DNA of 47,874 nucleotides from Thermoplasmata archaeon (GTDB lineage Archaea > Thermoplasmatota > Thermoplasmata > Methanomassiliicoccales > Methanomethylophilaceae). Position numbers and translations under genes: made by a program. The stretch spans positions 1 through 47,874 of the forward strand of contig SUSY01000010.1 of NCBI GenBank assembly GCA_015063185.1, given 5' to 3'. The notes beneath the pieces were generated by a model that had not been told where the DNA came from, did no database searches, and saw only the letters and a program-made list of their open reading frames with translations. Below are positions 9,228-18,098 of the stretch, in pieces; the stretch's first letter is position 1; every line of letters starts with the position of its first letter.

Positions 9228-9250
9228 TTGTATAATGTTTCTTTATACAA
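9228..9250. repeat. Palindrome at the 5' end of the transposase-like gene
   Basis: TTGTATAA and TTATACAA form a perfect 8-bp inverted repeat with a 7-base gap. It could be an operator or the inner edge of a degenerate IS end; no partner copy is visible downstream of the gene. Confidence 0.4.
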
Positions 9251-9405
9251 ATAGTTTAATGTTTATACATAGGAATTTTTTGATATTTACTAAAATGTGT
9301 AGGGAATTTAGGACAATAGTTTCTCTATATGTATATATTATAATAGACAAGAATGGGAGATATCCATTCAAAGAATACTCGTATCATACAGTTTATAACA
9401 GTAAA

Positions 9406-9416
9406 CTTTATATAAT
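9406..9416 (+). promoter_or_regulatory. Putative mtaCB promoter (TATA box) with a leader of about 90 bases
   Basis: The 277 bases between the transposase-like gene and mtaC are AT-rich and hold CTTTATATAATG here. A start about 25 bases on would leave a leader of about 90 bases before the mtaC ATG, in keeping with the long leaders known for methanogen methyltransferase genes. A strong ribosome site (GAGGTGAG) lies 6-13 bases before the ATG at 9528. Confidence 0.5.
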
Positions 9417-9527
9417 GATTTAATGAAAAGTCAATCGGAAATTTTTCAGAGGTTTAAATTCGAACCAATGCAATCATCAATCAACCACTTGTGAAGCCGC
9501 AAGGCGGAACTAATGAGGTGAGATAGC

Positions 9528-10307
9528 ATGGTTGACACAAAGATCGATTACAACATGATTCTCAGGCGCTATGACGCAGAAGCTGAGAACAACGACTCTC
9601 CTGAGGCGATCGCAGCGAAGATGCTTCCTGCGGATGAGGCACTCAAGGAGGTTGCAAGCGCAGTCCTCTACATGAAGTTCAAGGATGTCGGACCTGCAGT
9701 CACTGCTGCACTCAAGACCAAGGAGCCCCTTGACATCATCAACAACGGACTCGTTGCAGGAATGGAGATCGTTTCACTCCTTTACGCACAGCACGTCTAC
9801 TACCTCCCCGAGATCATGATGGCCGCAAAGGTCATGGAGGTCGGAATCGCAATCGCAGAGAAGCAGGTTCCCGGAGGAAGGGCAACGAAGGGTAAGATGG
9901 TCATGCACGCAGCAGAGGGAGATCCCCACGACATCGGAAAGAACATCGCAGCCGTCATGATGAGGGCAGCAGGTTACACCGTCGTCGATCTCGGAAAGGA
10001 CGTCCCCGTCGATGATGTCATCGCATCCATCAAGGAGGAGAAGCCCTTCATGGTCTCCGGTACCGCACTCATGACCACCACCATGACCGCAATGAAGGAT
10101 GGTGCAGCGATCCTCGAGAAGGAAGGAATCAACATCCCCTACATGGCAGCAGGTGGAGCAGTCAACAGAGACTTCGCCGAGTCCTTCAACCTCGGAATCT
10201 ACTCTGCAAAGGCTCCCATGACCCCTCTCATCGCAGAGAAGGTCCTTGCTGGATATGACTGGAAGAAGATCCGCGAAGAGTGGGACTCTATCGTCGGAGG
10301 TGCATGA
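9528..10307 (+). CDS. mtaC: Methanol corrinoid protein MtaC
   Basis: A 259-residue corrinoid protein that carries the methyl group from methanol to MtaA for transfer to coenzyme M. Residues about 15-120 are the helical cap domain; residues about 123-259 are the Rossmann-like B12 domain with the motif EGDPHDIGKN, in which His134 is the lower cobalt ligand (D-x-H-x-x-G). A later GTALMTTTM and AAGGAV complete the cofactor pocket. Codons are strongly biased (GGA, GCA, CTC, ATC), as in highly expressed methanogen genes. The TGA is followed two bases later by the mtaB ATG. Cytoplasmic. Confidence 0.98.
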   Translation: MVDTKIDYNMILRRYDAEAENNDSPEAIAAKMLPADEALKEVASAVLYMKFKDVGPAVTAALKTKEPLDIINNGLVAGMEIVSLLYAQHVYYLPEIMMAAKVMEVGIAIAEKQVPGGRATKGKMVMHAAEGDPHDIGKNIAAVMMRAAGYTVVDLGKDVPVDDVIASIKEEKPFMVSGTALMTTTMTAMKDGAAILEKEGINIPYMAAGGAVNRDFAESFNLGIYSAKAPMTPLIAEKVLAGYDWKKIREEWDSIVGGA

Positions 10308-10309
10308 TA

Positions 10310-11707
10310 ATGGCTAAATTCACTAAGTTGGCATATGATAACGCGGATGACATGGTCTTCGGACACTCCAAGAAGCCTGTCTCCTACGGTTGCGGAATAA
10401 AGGTCGGAGCAGGATACGTCATCCCTGAGATCAACTACGCACCCAGGCCCGGAACCGAGAAGTCTGTTGAGAAGATTACCAAGGAGTACGTCGAGTACAT
10501 CTCCAAGGATGCAATCGAGAGAGCACTCACCCTCGGATTCCCCAACCTCCAGCTCGAGACCGAGTGGGTCGCACAGATGGGAACCGTCCCCGGAATGGGA
10601 GCATCCGTCGTCGCAGGACAGAAGGCGATCACCGAGAAGTACCACAAGGAGTACGGAATCAACCTCGCAGTCAGGCACACCATCCCCGACCAGCGTGAGG
10701 CAGAGCAGGGACTCAGGGACGGAATGGACTCCAAGTTCAACTACCCCGAGAAGTACTGGGAGTGCTGTGAGATCGTCTGTGAGAACGGTGGAGACCTCCT
10801 CTCCGTCGAGTCCGTCGGTGGAAAGGAGTTCGCAGACTACGCAGTCACCCACGGAGACATCACCGCATTCCTCTTCGGAGTCGGTTACCTCGGATCCATC
10901 GACATGGAACACATCTGGACCGAGATGGCCAACATCGCAAAGAAGCACGGAACCGCACTCGGTGGAGACACCAACTGTTCCGGAGCCAACGTCTCCATGT
11001 TCATGGCAGGCGGAATGCTCGACAACGATGTCCAGAAGACCTTCTCCGCAGTCACCAGGTGCATCTCCGCGGCAAGGACTCTCGTCGCACCCGAATCCGG
11101 TGCATGCGGACCCGACAAGGACTGCGGTTACGAGGGTGTCATCGTCAAGGCGATCACCGGAATGCCCGCCGCACAGGAGGGTAAGAACTGCCAGTGTGCA
11201 CACGCTGACCTCCAGGGTAACCTGATGGCACAGGTCTGTGACGTCTGGTCCAACGAGTCCGTCGAGTACCACCCCGAGTTCGGTGGATCCTCTGTCCAGT
11301 GCTGGCTCGGATCCCTCGGATACGAGTGCTCCCTCATGAACACCGCGATCGCAACCGGACAGCAGAAGACCCTCAGGGACCTCTACATGCTCTCCGACAG
11401 GACCCGCGGACCCGAGGGATACGTCCTCGCATATGACAACGCATGGAAGGTCGCAAAGGCAATCGTCGAGTACGGAGACAACTACTACCTCCGTGCAAAG
11501 GCAGCCGGTATCACCGGAGCCAAGATCATCCGTGAGGGATACGACAAGAAGGAGCTCGTTCTCACCAAGAAGCAGCTCGATGTCCTTGACAAGATCATCA
11601 AGGAGCTCGAGGCACTGCCCGACGACGAGGACAAGTTCTACGACTACTGTACCAAGAAGTACAAGGACGACGTCCCCACCTTCAACCCCAAGTCCTACGG
11701 ATTCTGA
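10310..11707 (+). CDS. mtaB: Methanol:corrinoid methyltransferase MtaB
   Basis: A 465-residue zinc enzyme that activates methanol and methylates the Co(I) corrinoid of MtaC. It has a TIM-barrel fold and normal length. Zinc ligands expected from M. barkeri MtaB (Glu164, Cys220, Cys269) fall at Glu167 (SVESVG), Cys223 (GDTNCSG) and Cys272 (KDCGYEG), a constant offset of three. The start at 10310 follows the mtaC stop by two bases; the open frame extends to 10280 inside mtaC but that is not needed. The gene uses the same extreme codon bias as mtaC. A hairpin with a T run follows. mtaA, needed to pass the methyl group to coenzyme M, is not in the window. Confidence 0.98.
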   Translation: MAKFTKLAYDNADDMVFGHSKKPVSYGCGIKVGAGYVIPEINYAPRPGTEKSVEKITKEYVEYISKDAIERALTLGFPNLQLETEWVAQMGTVPGMGASVVAGQKAITEKYHKEYGINLAVRHTIPDQREAEQGLRDGMDSKFNYPEKYWECCEIVCENGGDLLSVESVGGKEFADYAVTHGDITAFLFGVGYLGSIDMEHIWTEMANIAKKHGTALGGDTNCSGANVSMFMAGGMLDNDVQKTFSAVTRCISAARTLVAPESGACGPDKDCGYEGVIVKAITGMPAAQEGKNCQCAHADLQGNLMAQVCDVWSNESVEYHPEFGGSSVQCWLGSLGYECSLMNTAIATGQQKTLRDLYMLSDRTRGPEGYVLAYDNAWKVAKAIVEYGDNYYLRAKAAGITGAKIIREGYDKKELVLTKKQLDVLDKIIKELEALPDDEDKFYDYCTKKYKDDVPTFNPKSYGF

Positions 11708-11720
11708 GGTTGTCAAACAA

Positions 11721-11740
11721 GAAGGGCTCTGCCCTTCTTT
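11721..11740 (+). terminator. mtaCB terminator hairpin
   Basis: GAAGGGC and GCCCTTC form a perfect 7-bp stem with a TCT loop, followed by TTT, 13 bases after the mtaB stop. The next 250 bases up to 11989 hold no convincing gene; a TATA-like TTTATATG lies at 11959-11966. Confidence 0.75.
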
Positions 11741-11989
11741 ACAAATCATTTCATACCCACCAGGCCACGCTCATTGTAATTCGTATCCTCAGGTATTTCC
11801 CTCCTTAGGCCTGGTATTCCTCCCCTTCCGTATGACATTGTCATGTGTTCTCGACGTGTGGTATCCGACGTGCTGCGATCGTCATCGATATATGGTTCAT
11901 CGGGTACGTTCGATGTCGGACAGGGCCTAGTCAACCTTTACGATTCGTTCAAGGCCCATTTATATGATTGTAATATTCCCTGGACTCAT

Positions 11990-12534
11990 ATGAGGGGTAG
12001 GAAGTAGCGATATTCTTCGCGATCTCTGCCGCGATACTATATGCGATCAGGGGATTGTTCTCCGGATTGGGAAGTCTGGCGGTGGCTCTCGTCATAGGCG
12101 AGGACATTCCCGGGATGGTACCGTTGGTATCGGCATTGGCCCTAGGTCTTCTGTCCTATGGGTTGAGCATCGACCTCTACATCCGTGCACAGAGGGACCT
12201 CGGTGCTGCTAAGACCAGTGCATACTATTCCATCGCACCGTTCGTCGGTGTGCTCATAGGTATATTCGTATTGAGTGAACATCCGGAGCCCATGTTCTTC
12301 ATCGGATTGGGATTGATGGTCGTGGCGACGGCCCTGATGATATCGGACAGTATCTCCTTACAACATATGCACGGGCACGAGCACGTGCATGTCCACCTCC
12401 ATACACACGACGGTGTGGAACACGTGCACGAGCACACCCATCGCCATTCACACCTGCATGTACATTCCGAGAGTGTCCCAACACACGACCATACGCACCC
12501 TCCATCCAGTCTTACCGACCACGCCCATCATTGA
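11990..12534 (+). pseudogene. EamA/DMT transporter remnant with histidine-rich tail
   Basis: What remains of a drug/metabolite (EamA) transporter. A TATA box at 11959-11966 stands at the right distance from an ATG at 11990 that reads MRGRK and then hits TAG. One base out of register the sequence continues VAIFFAISAAILYAI, a typical first EamA helix, so a one-base loss near 12002-12005 breaks the frame. After LYAI the protein jumps directly to GLFSGLGSLAVALVIGE, normally well past the middle, so about 150 residues are deleted near 12046-12052. The last three or four helices are intact and end in a tail with about 22 His in about 56 residues, probably metal-binding. Translation from TTG at 12055 of a short fragment cannot be excluded. 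Confidence 0.72.
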
Positions 12535-12585
12535 GCTTTCCGATTCGCGTATATACGGTATGCGGATTCGACGTACTGCGATAAT

Positions 12586-13953
12586 ATGGCGGACAACGGA
12601 TCCATCGACATCCTTCTTGGCGATCCCAAGAAGGCTCTGAGGGGCATGATGCTCCCGTTCATCGTGTCGTACATGGTCGTTCAGATCAATCTCCTTGCGG
12701 ATACCATGTGGTGCGCAGGGTTGGGTGCCGAGGCCAGCTCCGCCGTGTCCAGTATGTCGCCTTTGATCTGGATCATCTCCGACATAGGGACCGGATTGGG
12801 CGTGGGCGCATCCGTGGCCATAGCCAGGGCCATAGGTGCGGGAGACAAGGACAGGGCCGATAGGTTATGCTCCCAGATGGTGATGCTCTCGTTGTTCGTC
12901 AGTATCCTGGTCACCATATCGATGTACCTGCTCCTGAGGCCCAGCATCCACCTGATAGGTGCGGATGATATCGAGGAGGGATGTGTGGCATACATGATGC
13001 CGATGATCCTGCTATCCGTGTTCATCGTACTGAACGGTGTCTTCGCAGGACTCATACGTGCGGAGGGTGCGGCGAGAAGGGTCATGATACTGATGCTTTC
13101 CGTAGCTGTGCTGAACATCGTCCTGGACCCTATACTGATCTACATGTTCGATATGGGGGTCACCGGTGCCGGATTGGCCACCGCGCTCTCCACCGTACCG
13201 GCAGTCATCGTGTCCGTGTACTGGTATGCCGTGGGACGTCTGAACCTACGCATCGACATACATGGGTATCGTCCGATCCCTTCAGATATCAGGGACCTGT
13301 TGTACGTCGGCATCCCAAAGATCTCGGAATCCATGATCATCAACATCATGTCCTTCGTGCAGAGGGTGTTCGTCATCATCTGTGCAGGCACCGTCGGTGT
13401 CATGGTCTTCAACATACCGTGGCGTTATGTGGCGATCGGTATCGTACCGGCCATAGCGATCTGTGCCGCCATGGTGCCGATCTGTTCCGCAGCCATGGGG
13501 TGCAACGACTTCTCAAAGGCGAAGGTCGGATTCCGTTACGCCACCAAGCTGGCGTTGGGCATCTCTTTGCCGTTGACCGTGTTCGTATTCGTTTTCGCCG
13601 AACCGCTCATGGTACCGTTCACGTTGGAGGAGTCGATGAGGGTCATACGTCCCGAGTTCGTGGAGACCCTGAGGATCTATGCTCTGATCATCCCGTTCTG
13701 GTGCATGATAGAGTTGGGTTCCGCCATAATGCAGTCCTTGCGTAAGGCACAGTTCGCCATGGTGATGTCATTCCTCAGGAATGCCATGATCTGTGTGATG
13801 TTCGTGTTCACCTGTCGGTACGACATGACCGCCATCAGTCTGAGCCTTCTGTTGGCTGAGATAGTCGGTGGGTTGAGCATGTACGGTCTTGCGATCCATT
13901 TCGTGCGTCGCAGTTCGAAGGATGTGATCGTATCCTCCGTCGATGTGCAGTGA
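12586..13953 (+). CDS. MATE family efflux transporter
   Basis: A 455-residue polytopic membrane protein with about 12 hydrophobic segments in two related halves. The N-terminus DILLGDPKKALRGMMLPF followed by VQINLLADTMW and the later GTGLGVGASVAIARAIGAGD are hallmarks of the MATE family. These proteins export cationic drugs or metabolites in exchange for Na+ or H+. Start ATG at 12586. The gene follows the EamA remnant in the same direction, so this stretch has carried more than one exporter. No regulator is adjacent. The substrate cannot be told from sequence. Confidence 0.92.
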   Translation: MADNGSIDILLGDPKKALRGMMLPFIVSYMVVQINLLADTMWCAGLGAEASSAVSSMSPLIWIISDIGTGLGVGASVAIARAIGAGDKDRADRLCSQMVMLSLFVSILVTISMYLLLRPSIHLIGADDIEEGCVAYMMPMILLSVFIVLNGVFAGLIRAEGAARRVMILMLSVAVLNIVLDPILIYMFDMGVTGAGLATALSTVPAVIVSVYWYAVGRLNLRIDIHGYRPIPSDIRDLLYVGIPKISESMIINIMSFVQRVFVIICAGTVGVMVFNIPWRYVAIGIVPAIAICAAMVPICSAAMGCNDFSKAKVGFRYATKLALGISLPLTVFVFVFAEPLMVPFTLEESMRVIRPEFVETLRIYALIIPFWCMIELGSAIMQSLRKAQFAMVMSFLRNAMICVMFVFTCRYDMTAISLSLLLAEIVGGLSMYGLAIHFVRRSSKDVIVSSVDVQ

Positions 13954-13968
13954 ACACTTCGGGGATTT

Positions 13969-14010
13969 TCCTCAACTCCTACATCGAAGGTATCCTCAAC
14001 TCCTACTTCG
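13969..14010. repeat. Short direct repeat after the MATE gene
   Basis: TCCTCAACTCCTACATCG (13969-13986) recurs as TCCTCAACTCCTACTTCG (13993-14010), 24 bases apart with one mismatch. It is in a non-coding gap; no function is evident. Confidence 0.5.
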
Positions 14011-14090
14011 TGATACCCATGTGTTGTTCGCATCCTTGATCCGATGGGTTGGACGTATCGTCCTATATACCTATACTGCGATTCGAACGT

Positions 14091-14639
14091 ATGACGGACC
14101 TGGATATCGTTCGTGAACAGGTGGTATCGGTATATTCCGGAGATGTGCTCTACGATCTTCCCGCACCGACCGCCACGAAGGAATCAATGAGCAGATGTCG
14201 CGACATCTGTGCGGAGAATCTCTGCGGCAACTACGGCAAATCTTGCACATGTCCCCCGAGATGTGACCCGATCGATACGTGTCTCGAACGTCTGGATTCT
14301 TTCAAGAAGGCCATGTTGGTGATCAAGAGGTACTACGTGGACCTGAAGGACAAGGAGAAGTTGGATTCCACGTTGATCGATATGCAACAGATCTGCCGTG
14401 ACATACACGTATCATTGTCGGGAAGCAACATACGCAATCTTCCTCTTGCGGACGGTCCGTGCAGGTACTGCGCGAACTGCGCGTGCGATGAGGGGAAGGG
14501 TTGTAGGTTCCCACAATTCCAGGTCAGCTCCGTCAGCCCCTATGGCATAATGATGAACGAGTACCTGGAGAGTGTGGGAATCCCACCGGAACCGGTGGGT
14601 GAGACCATAACGATCTACGGTTTCGTATTGTACGACTGA
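14091..14639 (+). CDS. DUF2284 cysteine-rich metal-binding protein
   Basis: A protein of about 182 residues of the DUF2284 family, recognised by its clustered cysteines: CRDICAENLCGNYGKSCTCP in the first half and GPCRYCANCACDEGKGCRFP in the second. Such patterns usually hold iron-sulfur clusters or zinc; the family is common in methanogens and anaerobes and has no assigned reaction. The ATG at 14091 (MTDLDIVREQ) lies about 25 bases after a TATA-like CTATATACC, so I prefer it to the TTG at 14049. It converges on the NifX/NafY-like gene, with only two bases between the stop codons. Confidence 0.85.
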   Translation: MTDLDIVREQVVSVYSGDVLYDLPAPTATKESMSRCRDICAENLCGNYGKSCTCPPRCDPIDTCLERLDSFKKAMLVIKRYYVDLKDKEKLDSTLIDMQQICRDIHVSLSGSNIRNLPLADGPCRYCANCACDEGKGCRFPQFQVSSVSPYGIMMNEYLESVGIPPEPVGETITIYGFVLYD

Positions 14640-14641
14640 AC

Positions 14642-14989
14642 TCAGTCGTGGCAATGGCACTCGTGGTCGTGGTTGCAGGTGCATTTGTGTTGTTGGACGA
14701 TCTTCCCGTCTTTGAATGCCTTAGCGACATCGTCCACATCACCCTGCTGTCCGGGATAGACCTCTATGCCCCTGCTCTTGAGCATGTTCCTGGCACCATC
14801 GCCGATGCCTCCGCATAGAAGTGCCTCCACACCGATCTGCTCGAGGAGGGTCGCAAGTGATCCATGGGAATATTCCCCGGAGTCCTGGATGTAGGATTCG
14901 CCGTTCTCGGAATCGAAGACCTTGAACTGTTTGGTCTGTCCGAAGTGCTGGAACACGGTACCGTTGTTGTATGTGATTGCGAATTTCAT
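14642..14989 (-). CDS. NifX/NafY-like dinitrogenase iron-molybdenum cofactor family protein
   Basis: A 115-residue protein with the RNase H-like fold of the FeMo-cofactor-binding family: MKFAITYNNGTVFQHFGQT at the start and ALLCGGIGDGARNMLKSRGI in the middle. Members outside nitrogen-fixing clusters are widespread in methanogens and are thought to bind or carry metal-sulfur cofactors. The last residues form a Cys/His-rich tail (CTCNHDHECHCHD), an extra likely metal site. No nif genes are nearby. Convergent with the DUF2284 gene, which may share a metal-related role. Confidence 0.88.
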   Translation of the reverse strand: MKFAITYNNGTVFQHFGQTKQFKVFDSENGESYIQDSGEYSHGSLATLLEQIGVEALLCGGIGDGARNMLKSRGIEVYPGQQGDVDDVAKAFKDGKIVQQHKCTCNHDHECHCHD

Positions 14990-15046
14990 GGATGAGGTAA
15001 TGTAAACGCCGTTTATAACCTATATCCTTAGTAGGATAGTATGGTA

Positions 15047-16105
15047 CTACCAAATACCAAGGATCGACTGTACGAGAAGGCTCATGCAGATGATACTGAT
15101 CCAACAGACCCCGCCGATCAGCAACGTCTTCCCTCCGGTCCTAACCAACTTGACGACATCGGTGTTCAGGCCTATGGCGGCCATCGCGGTGGAGATCAGG
15201 AATGAACTGACTGTTTTCAACGACGAGAAGCAATCTTCCGCTACGGACAATGCATCCCCGGAAAGGATGGAGGTCGTTACCGTAGTGATCAACGATGCGA
15301 GTATGAAGAATGCGATGAACTTGGGGAATGCGTGTTTGACGTAATCTCCCATGGATGATCCTTCGGACTCCTTCCTTGCGACGATCAGCGACAATACAAC
15401 AACGATGGGGATGATGAACAGCGTTCTGGTCAGTTTCACGATGGTGGCGGAATCCAGTACGGTATGTCCGGTGCCGTGCATGGAATCCCATGTGGTCGCA
15501 GCAGCAGTGACTGACGATGTATCGTTTATCGCGGTACCTGCGAACAGTGCGAATCCCTCATCGGTCATGCCCAACATGGTGCCCAATGTGGGGAACACCA
15601 ACGCGGCTATGACGTTGAACAGGAATATGACGGATATCGACTGTGCGATTATGTGGTCCTCTGCCTTGATGACAGGTGCTGTGGCGGCTATGGCGGAACC
15701 GCCACATATGGACGAACCGACACCTACCAATGTGGTTGTCTTGGGATCCGAACGGAGGAGCCTATACATCAGATAGGCCATGATCAACGATGTCGATATG
15801 GTGGAGACGATCACTGGTAAGGAGGTCAGTCCCACGTCCATGACGGTACGGAGGTTCAGACCGAATCCCAACAGTACCACGGAGAACTGTAGCACATACT
15901 TCGATGCGAACGATGTTTTAGGCACCTGCATATCGGATCCAGAACAGACGGCGAACGCCGCCATACCTATGAGTATCGAAAGGATGGGTGCACCCACGAC
16001 GGACAATGCATCGATAGACTCCACAAGCATCCAGGATATGGTCGCTATCGACAGACTGCATAACAATCCTGGACCGTTGGTGACTAGGAATCCCTTCACA
16101 TCCAT
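15047..16105 (-). CDS. YeiH family membrane protein (UPF0324, putative sulfate exporter family)
   Basis: A 352-residue membrane protein with about ten hydrophobic segments. Family motifs are clear: VVLLGFGLNLRTVMDVGL, VGVGSSICGGSAIAATAP and GTAINDTSSVTAAATTW. Homologs are annotated as YeiH-type transporters, sometimes as sulfate or sulfonate exporters, without firm biochemistry. It is the only intact gene in this window that ends in TAG (15047-15049); read-through would add eight codons before a second TAG. Start ATG at 16105. It is divergent from the ABC exporter operon, with about 80 bases between the starts. Confidence 0.88.
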   Translation of the reverse strand: MDVKGFLVTNGPGLLCSLSIATISWMLVESIDALSVVGAPILSILIGMAAFAVCSGSDMQVPKTSFASKYVLQFSVVLLGFGLNLRTVMDVGLTSLPVIVSTISTSLIMAYLMYRLLRSDPKTTTLVGVGSSICGGSAIAATAPVIKAEDHIIAQSISVIFLFNVIAALVFPTLGTMLGMTDEGFALFAGTAINDTSSVTAAATTWDSMHGTGHTVLDSATIVKLTRTLFIIPIVVVLSLIVARKESEGSSMGDYVKHAFPKFIAFFILASLITTVTTSILSGDALSVAEDCFSSLKTVSSFLISTAMAAIGLNTDVVKLVRTGGKTLLIGGVCWISIICMSLLVQSILGIW

Positions 16106-16186
16106 GATTTATGGACAATCCTATGGGGTTTATGACCTTATCGACACCATTTATATGGTAATCCAATGATATCCGATACGGTAGAT

Positions 16187-17080
16187 ATGGATGCAATCGT
16201 AGTGAAGGATCTCGTCAAGACATATGGTGACAAGGTCGCAGTGAATGGAATATCTTTCTCGGTTCCTGAGGGATCCTTCTTCGCTTTCCTGGGACCCAAC
16301 GGTGCCGGCAAATCCACCACCATATCAGCGATATGCACACTCCTTCCGTTCGATTCCGGTTCCATATCCATATTCGGAAAGGACTCGTCCGATGTAGCGA
16401 TACGTAACGACATAGGGGTCGTGTTCCAGGACCCGAAACTGGATTCCAAGCTCACGGTCAGGGAGAACCTCACCGTACGTGCCTCCATGTACGGTCTTGA
16501 GGACGTCGATGCCGCGGTCAGGGATGCGATGGCCCTTGCGGATTGTTCGGATTTCATGAACCAGAGATACGGTACACTGTCCGGCGGACAGAGGCGCAGG
16601 GCGGACATAGCACGTGCATTGGTGCATTCCCCGCGTCTCCTGATCCTCGACGAACCCACCTCCGGTCTCGACCCACATACGCGTAAGGTCATCTGGGACT
16701 CGGTGTTCAGACTCAACAGGGAGAAGGGCATCACCGTACTCCTCACCACGCATTACATGGAGGAGGCCTCGAATGCGGACGACGTCATAATCATCGACCG
16801 CGGGAACATCACCGTCCGCGGTACCCCCGAACAACTGAAGGACACCTACAGCCGCGACAGGATGGTCCTGGTGGCGAAGGATCCCGAGGCCATGGATAAA
16901 TGCCTGTCGGACATGGGTATCGCCTTCAGCGAGGCCAGAGGCACCTTCACGATAGAGCTGGCATCCACGATGGATGCCATTCCCATAATCCAATCGGTCA
17001 AAGACATGATGGAATCGTTCGAGGTACGCACAGGCACCTTGGACGAAGCGTTCGTATCCATAACGGGAGGTGACGAGTGA
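16187..17080 (+). CDS. ABC-type multidrug exporter ATPase
   Basis: A 297-residue ATPase of the daunorubicin-resistance type. Walker A GPNGAGKST, Q-loop VFQDPKL, signature LSGGQRRR, Walker B LLILDEPTSG and the H-loop TTHYMEEA are all intact; a C-terminal extension of about 80 residues is usual for DrrA-like subunits. The frame opens at 16166, but a TTTATATG box at 16150-16157 fits a start at the ATG at 16187 (MDAIVVKDLVKTYG). Its TGA overlaps the permease ATG (TGATG), so one ATPase and one permease are made together. Exported substrate unknown. Confidence 0.93.
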   Translation: MDAIVVKDLVKTYGDKVAVNGISFSVPEGSFFAFLGPNGAGKSTTISAICTLLPFDSGSISIFGKDSSDVAIRNDIGVVFQDPKLDSKLTVRENLTVRASMYGLEDVDAAVRDAMALADCSDFMNQRYGTLSGGQRRRADIARALVHSPRLLILDEPTSGLDPHTRKVIWDSVFRLNREKGITVLLTTHYMEEASNADDVIIIDRGNITVRGTPEQLKDTYSRDRMVLVAKDPEAMDKCLSDMGIAFSEARGTFTIELASTMDAIPIIQSVKDMMESFEVRTGTLDEAFVSITGGDE

Positions 17081-17937
17081 TGGATCCGTCTTTGGCATTG
17101 GCCAAACGTAACATGCTCTGCTACTTCCGTGACAGGGAGAGCGTATTCTTCTCCCTGATGGGAGTATTGATTGTCGTGCTGTTGTACCTGATATTCCTCA
17201 GGAACATGCTCATAGACTCGTGGCCCGACATCCCCGGTATGTCCAACCTCATAGACTCGTGGGTGATGGCCGGCATCCTGGGTATCGTTCCCGTGACGAC
17301 GTGTGCGGGTGCGTTGCAGACCATGATAGAGGACCGTGCGGATGGGCGTGACAAGGATGTGCTGGTGACGCCCATGAGTCCGTGGAGGATATCCATGGGA
17401 TACGTCCTCAGTACATTCGGCGTCGGTCTCGTCATGAGTGCGATAACGTTGGCGATCTGTCTGATCTATCTCTCCGTGACAGGATGTCCGCTGTCCCTCA
17501 CCGGGATACTGACCACCGTCCTGTTGTTGATACCCTCGTCCCTGTCCGCATCCATCATAATGTACGCTCTCACATCTTTCCTGAAGAGCACAGGTGCGTT
17601 CTCCGGATTCTTCACCGTCGTGAGTGTGTTGATCGGATTCCTCGCAGGGATCTACATGCCTGCTGGTACGATGCCCGCTGCGATGCAGGCCATATCCACG
17701 TTCGTCCCTGCTAGTCAGATGGCGGCATTGTTCAGGGACTCCTTGGCACAGGATGCGTTGGACAAGGCGTTCGCAGGCGTTCCCGTATCGGAGATCGAAT
17801 CGTTCAGATGCGATATGGGATTCGACCTGTACATCGGTGACATGATGGTCTCCGAACCGATGATGTTGGTCTACGTGTTCGGTATCACGGTACTGTTCTT
17901 CGCATTGGCTGCGTACAGGATCAAACGCAGGGTATGA
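17080..17937 (+). CDS. ABC-2 type permease of the exporter
   Basis: A 285-residue membrane protein with six hydrophobic segments in the ABC-2 arrangement: one after a short cytoplasmic lead (SLALAKRNMLCYFRDRESVF), then a large extracytoplasmic loop, three closely spaced helices, and a final helix ending AAYRIKRRV. The ATG at 17080 overlaps the ATPase stop and is preceded by a good ribosome site (GGGAGGTGA). It should dimerise and work with the preceding ATPase. The next 250 bases hold no gene except the repeat array listed at 18099. Confidence 0.9.
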   Translation: MDPSLALAKRNMLCYFRDRESVFFSLMGVLIVVLLYLIFLRNMLIDSWPDIPGMSNLIDSWVMAGILGIVPVTTCAGALQTMIEDRADGRDKDVLVTPMSPWRISMGYVLSTFGVGLVMSAITLAICLIYLSVTGCPLSLTGILTTVLLLIPSSLSASIIMYALTSFLKSTGAFSGFFTVVSVLIGFLAGIYMPAGTMPAAMQAISTFVPASQMAALFRDSLAQDALDKAFAGVPVSEIESFRCDMGFDLYIGDMMVSEPMMLVYVFGITVLFFALAAYRIKRRV

Positions 17938-18098
17938 GCCCACGTGGATCGAACATCTGCCCTCATTTTCCGAATGCCTGAGGTTTTTCGGTACTCTGTG
18001 TTCCACACGTATCTGTGCCTAATAGTCGGGGTGCTGGAGTCCAAGGGGGCGTATCATATGCCATCCTGCTCTGGTTCGTCTTCGTCGATTTCCGAACC

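Noticed and set aside
10199..11749. Open frame of 516 codons on the minus strand opposite mtaCB
   Set aside because: It is the mirror of the extreme codon bias of mtaB. Composition is Leu/Val/Asp-rich and low in complexity, with no domain, and it lies wholly over two certain genes.
11746..11934. 62-codon minus-strand frame after mtaB
   Set aside because: Low-complexity polar peptide, no ribosome site or promoter, no homologous look.
16846..18006. Open frame of 386 codons on the minus strand over the ABC exporter
   Set aside because: Very His/Arg/Gln-rich shadow translation of the ABC ATPase and permease genes; no family features.
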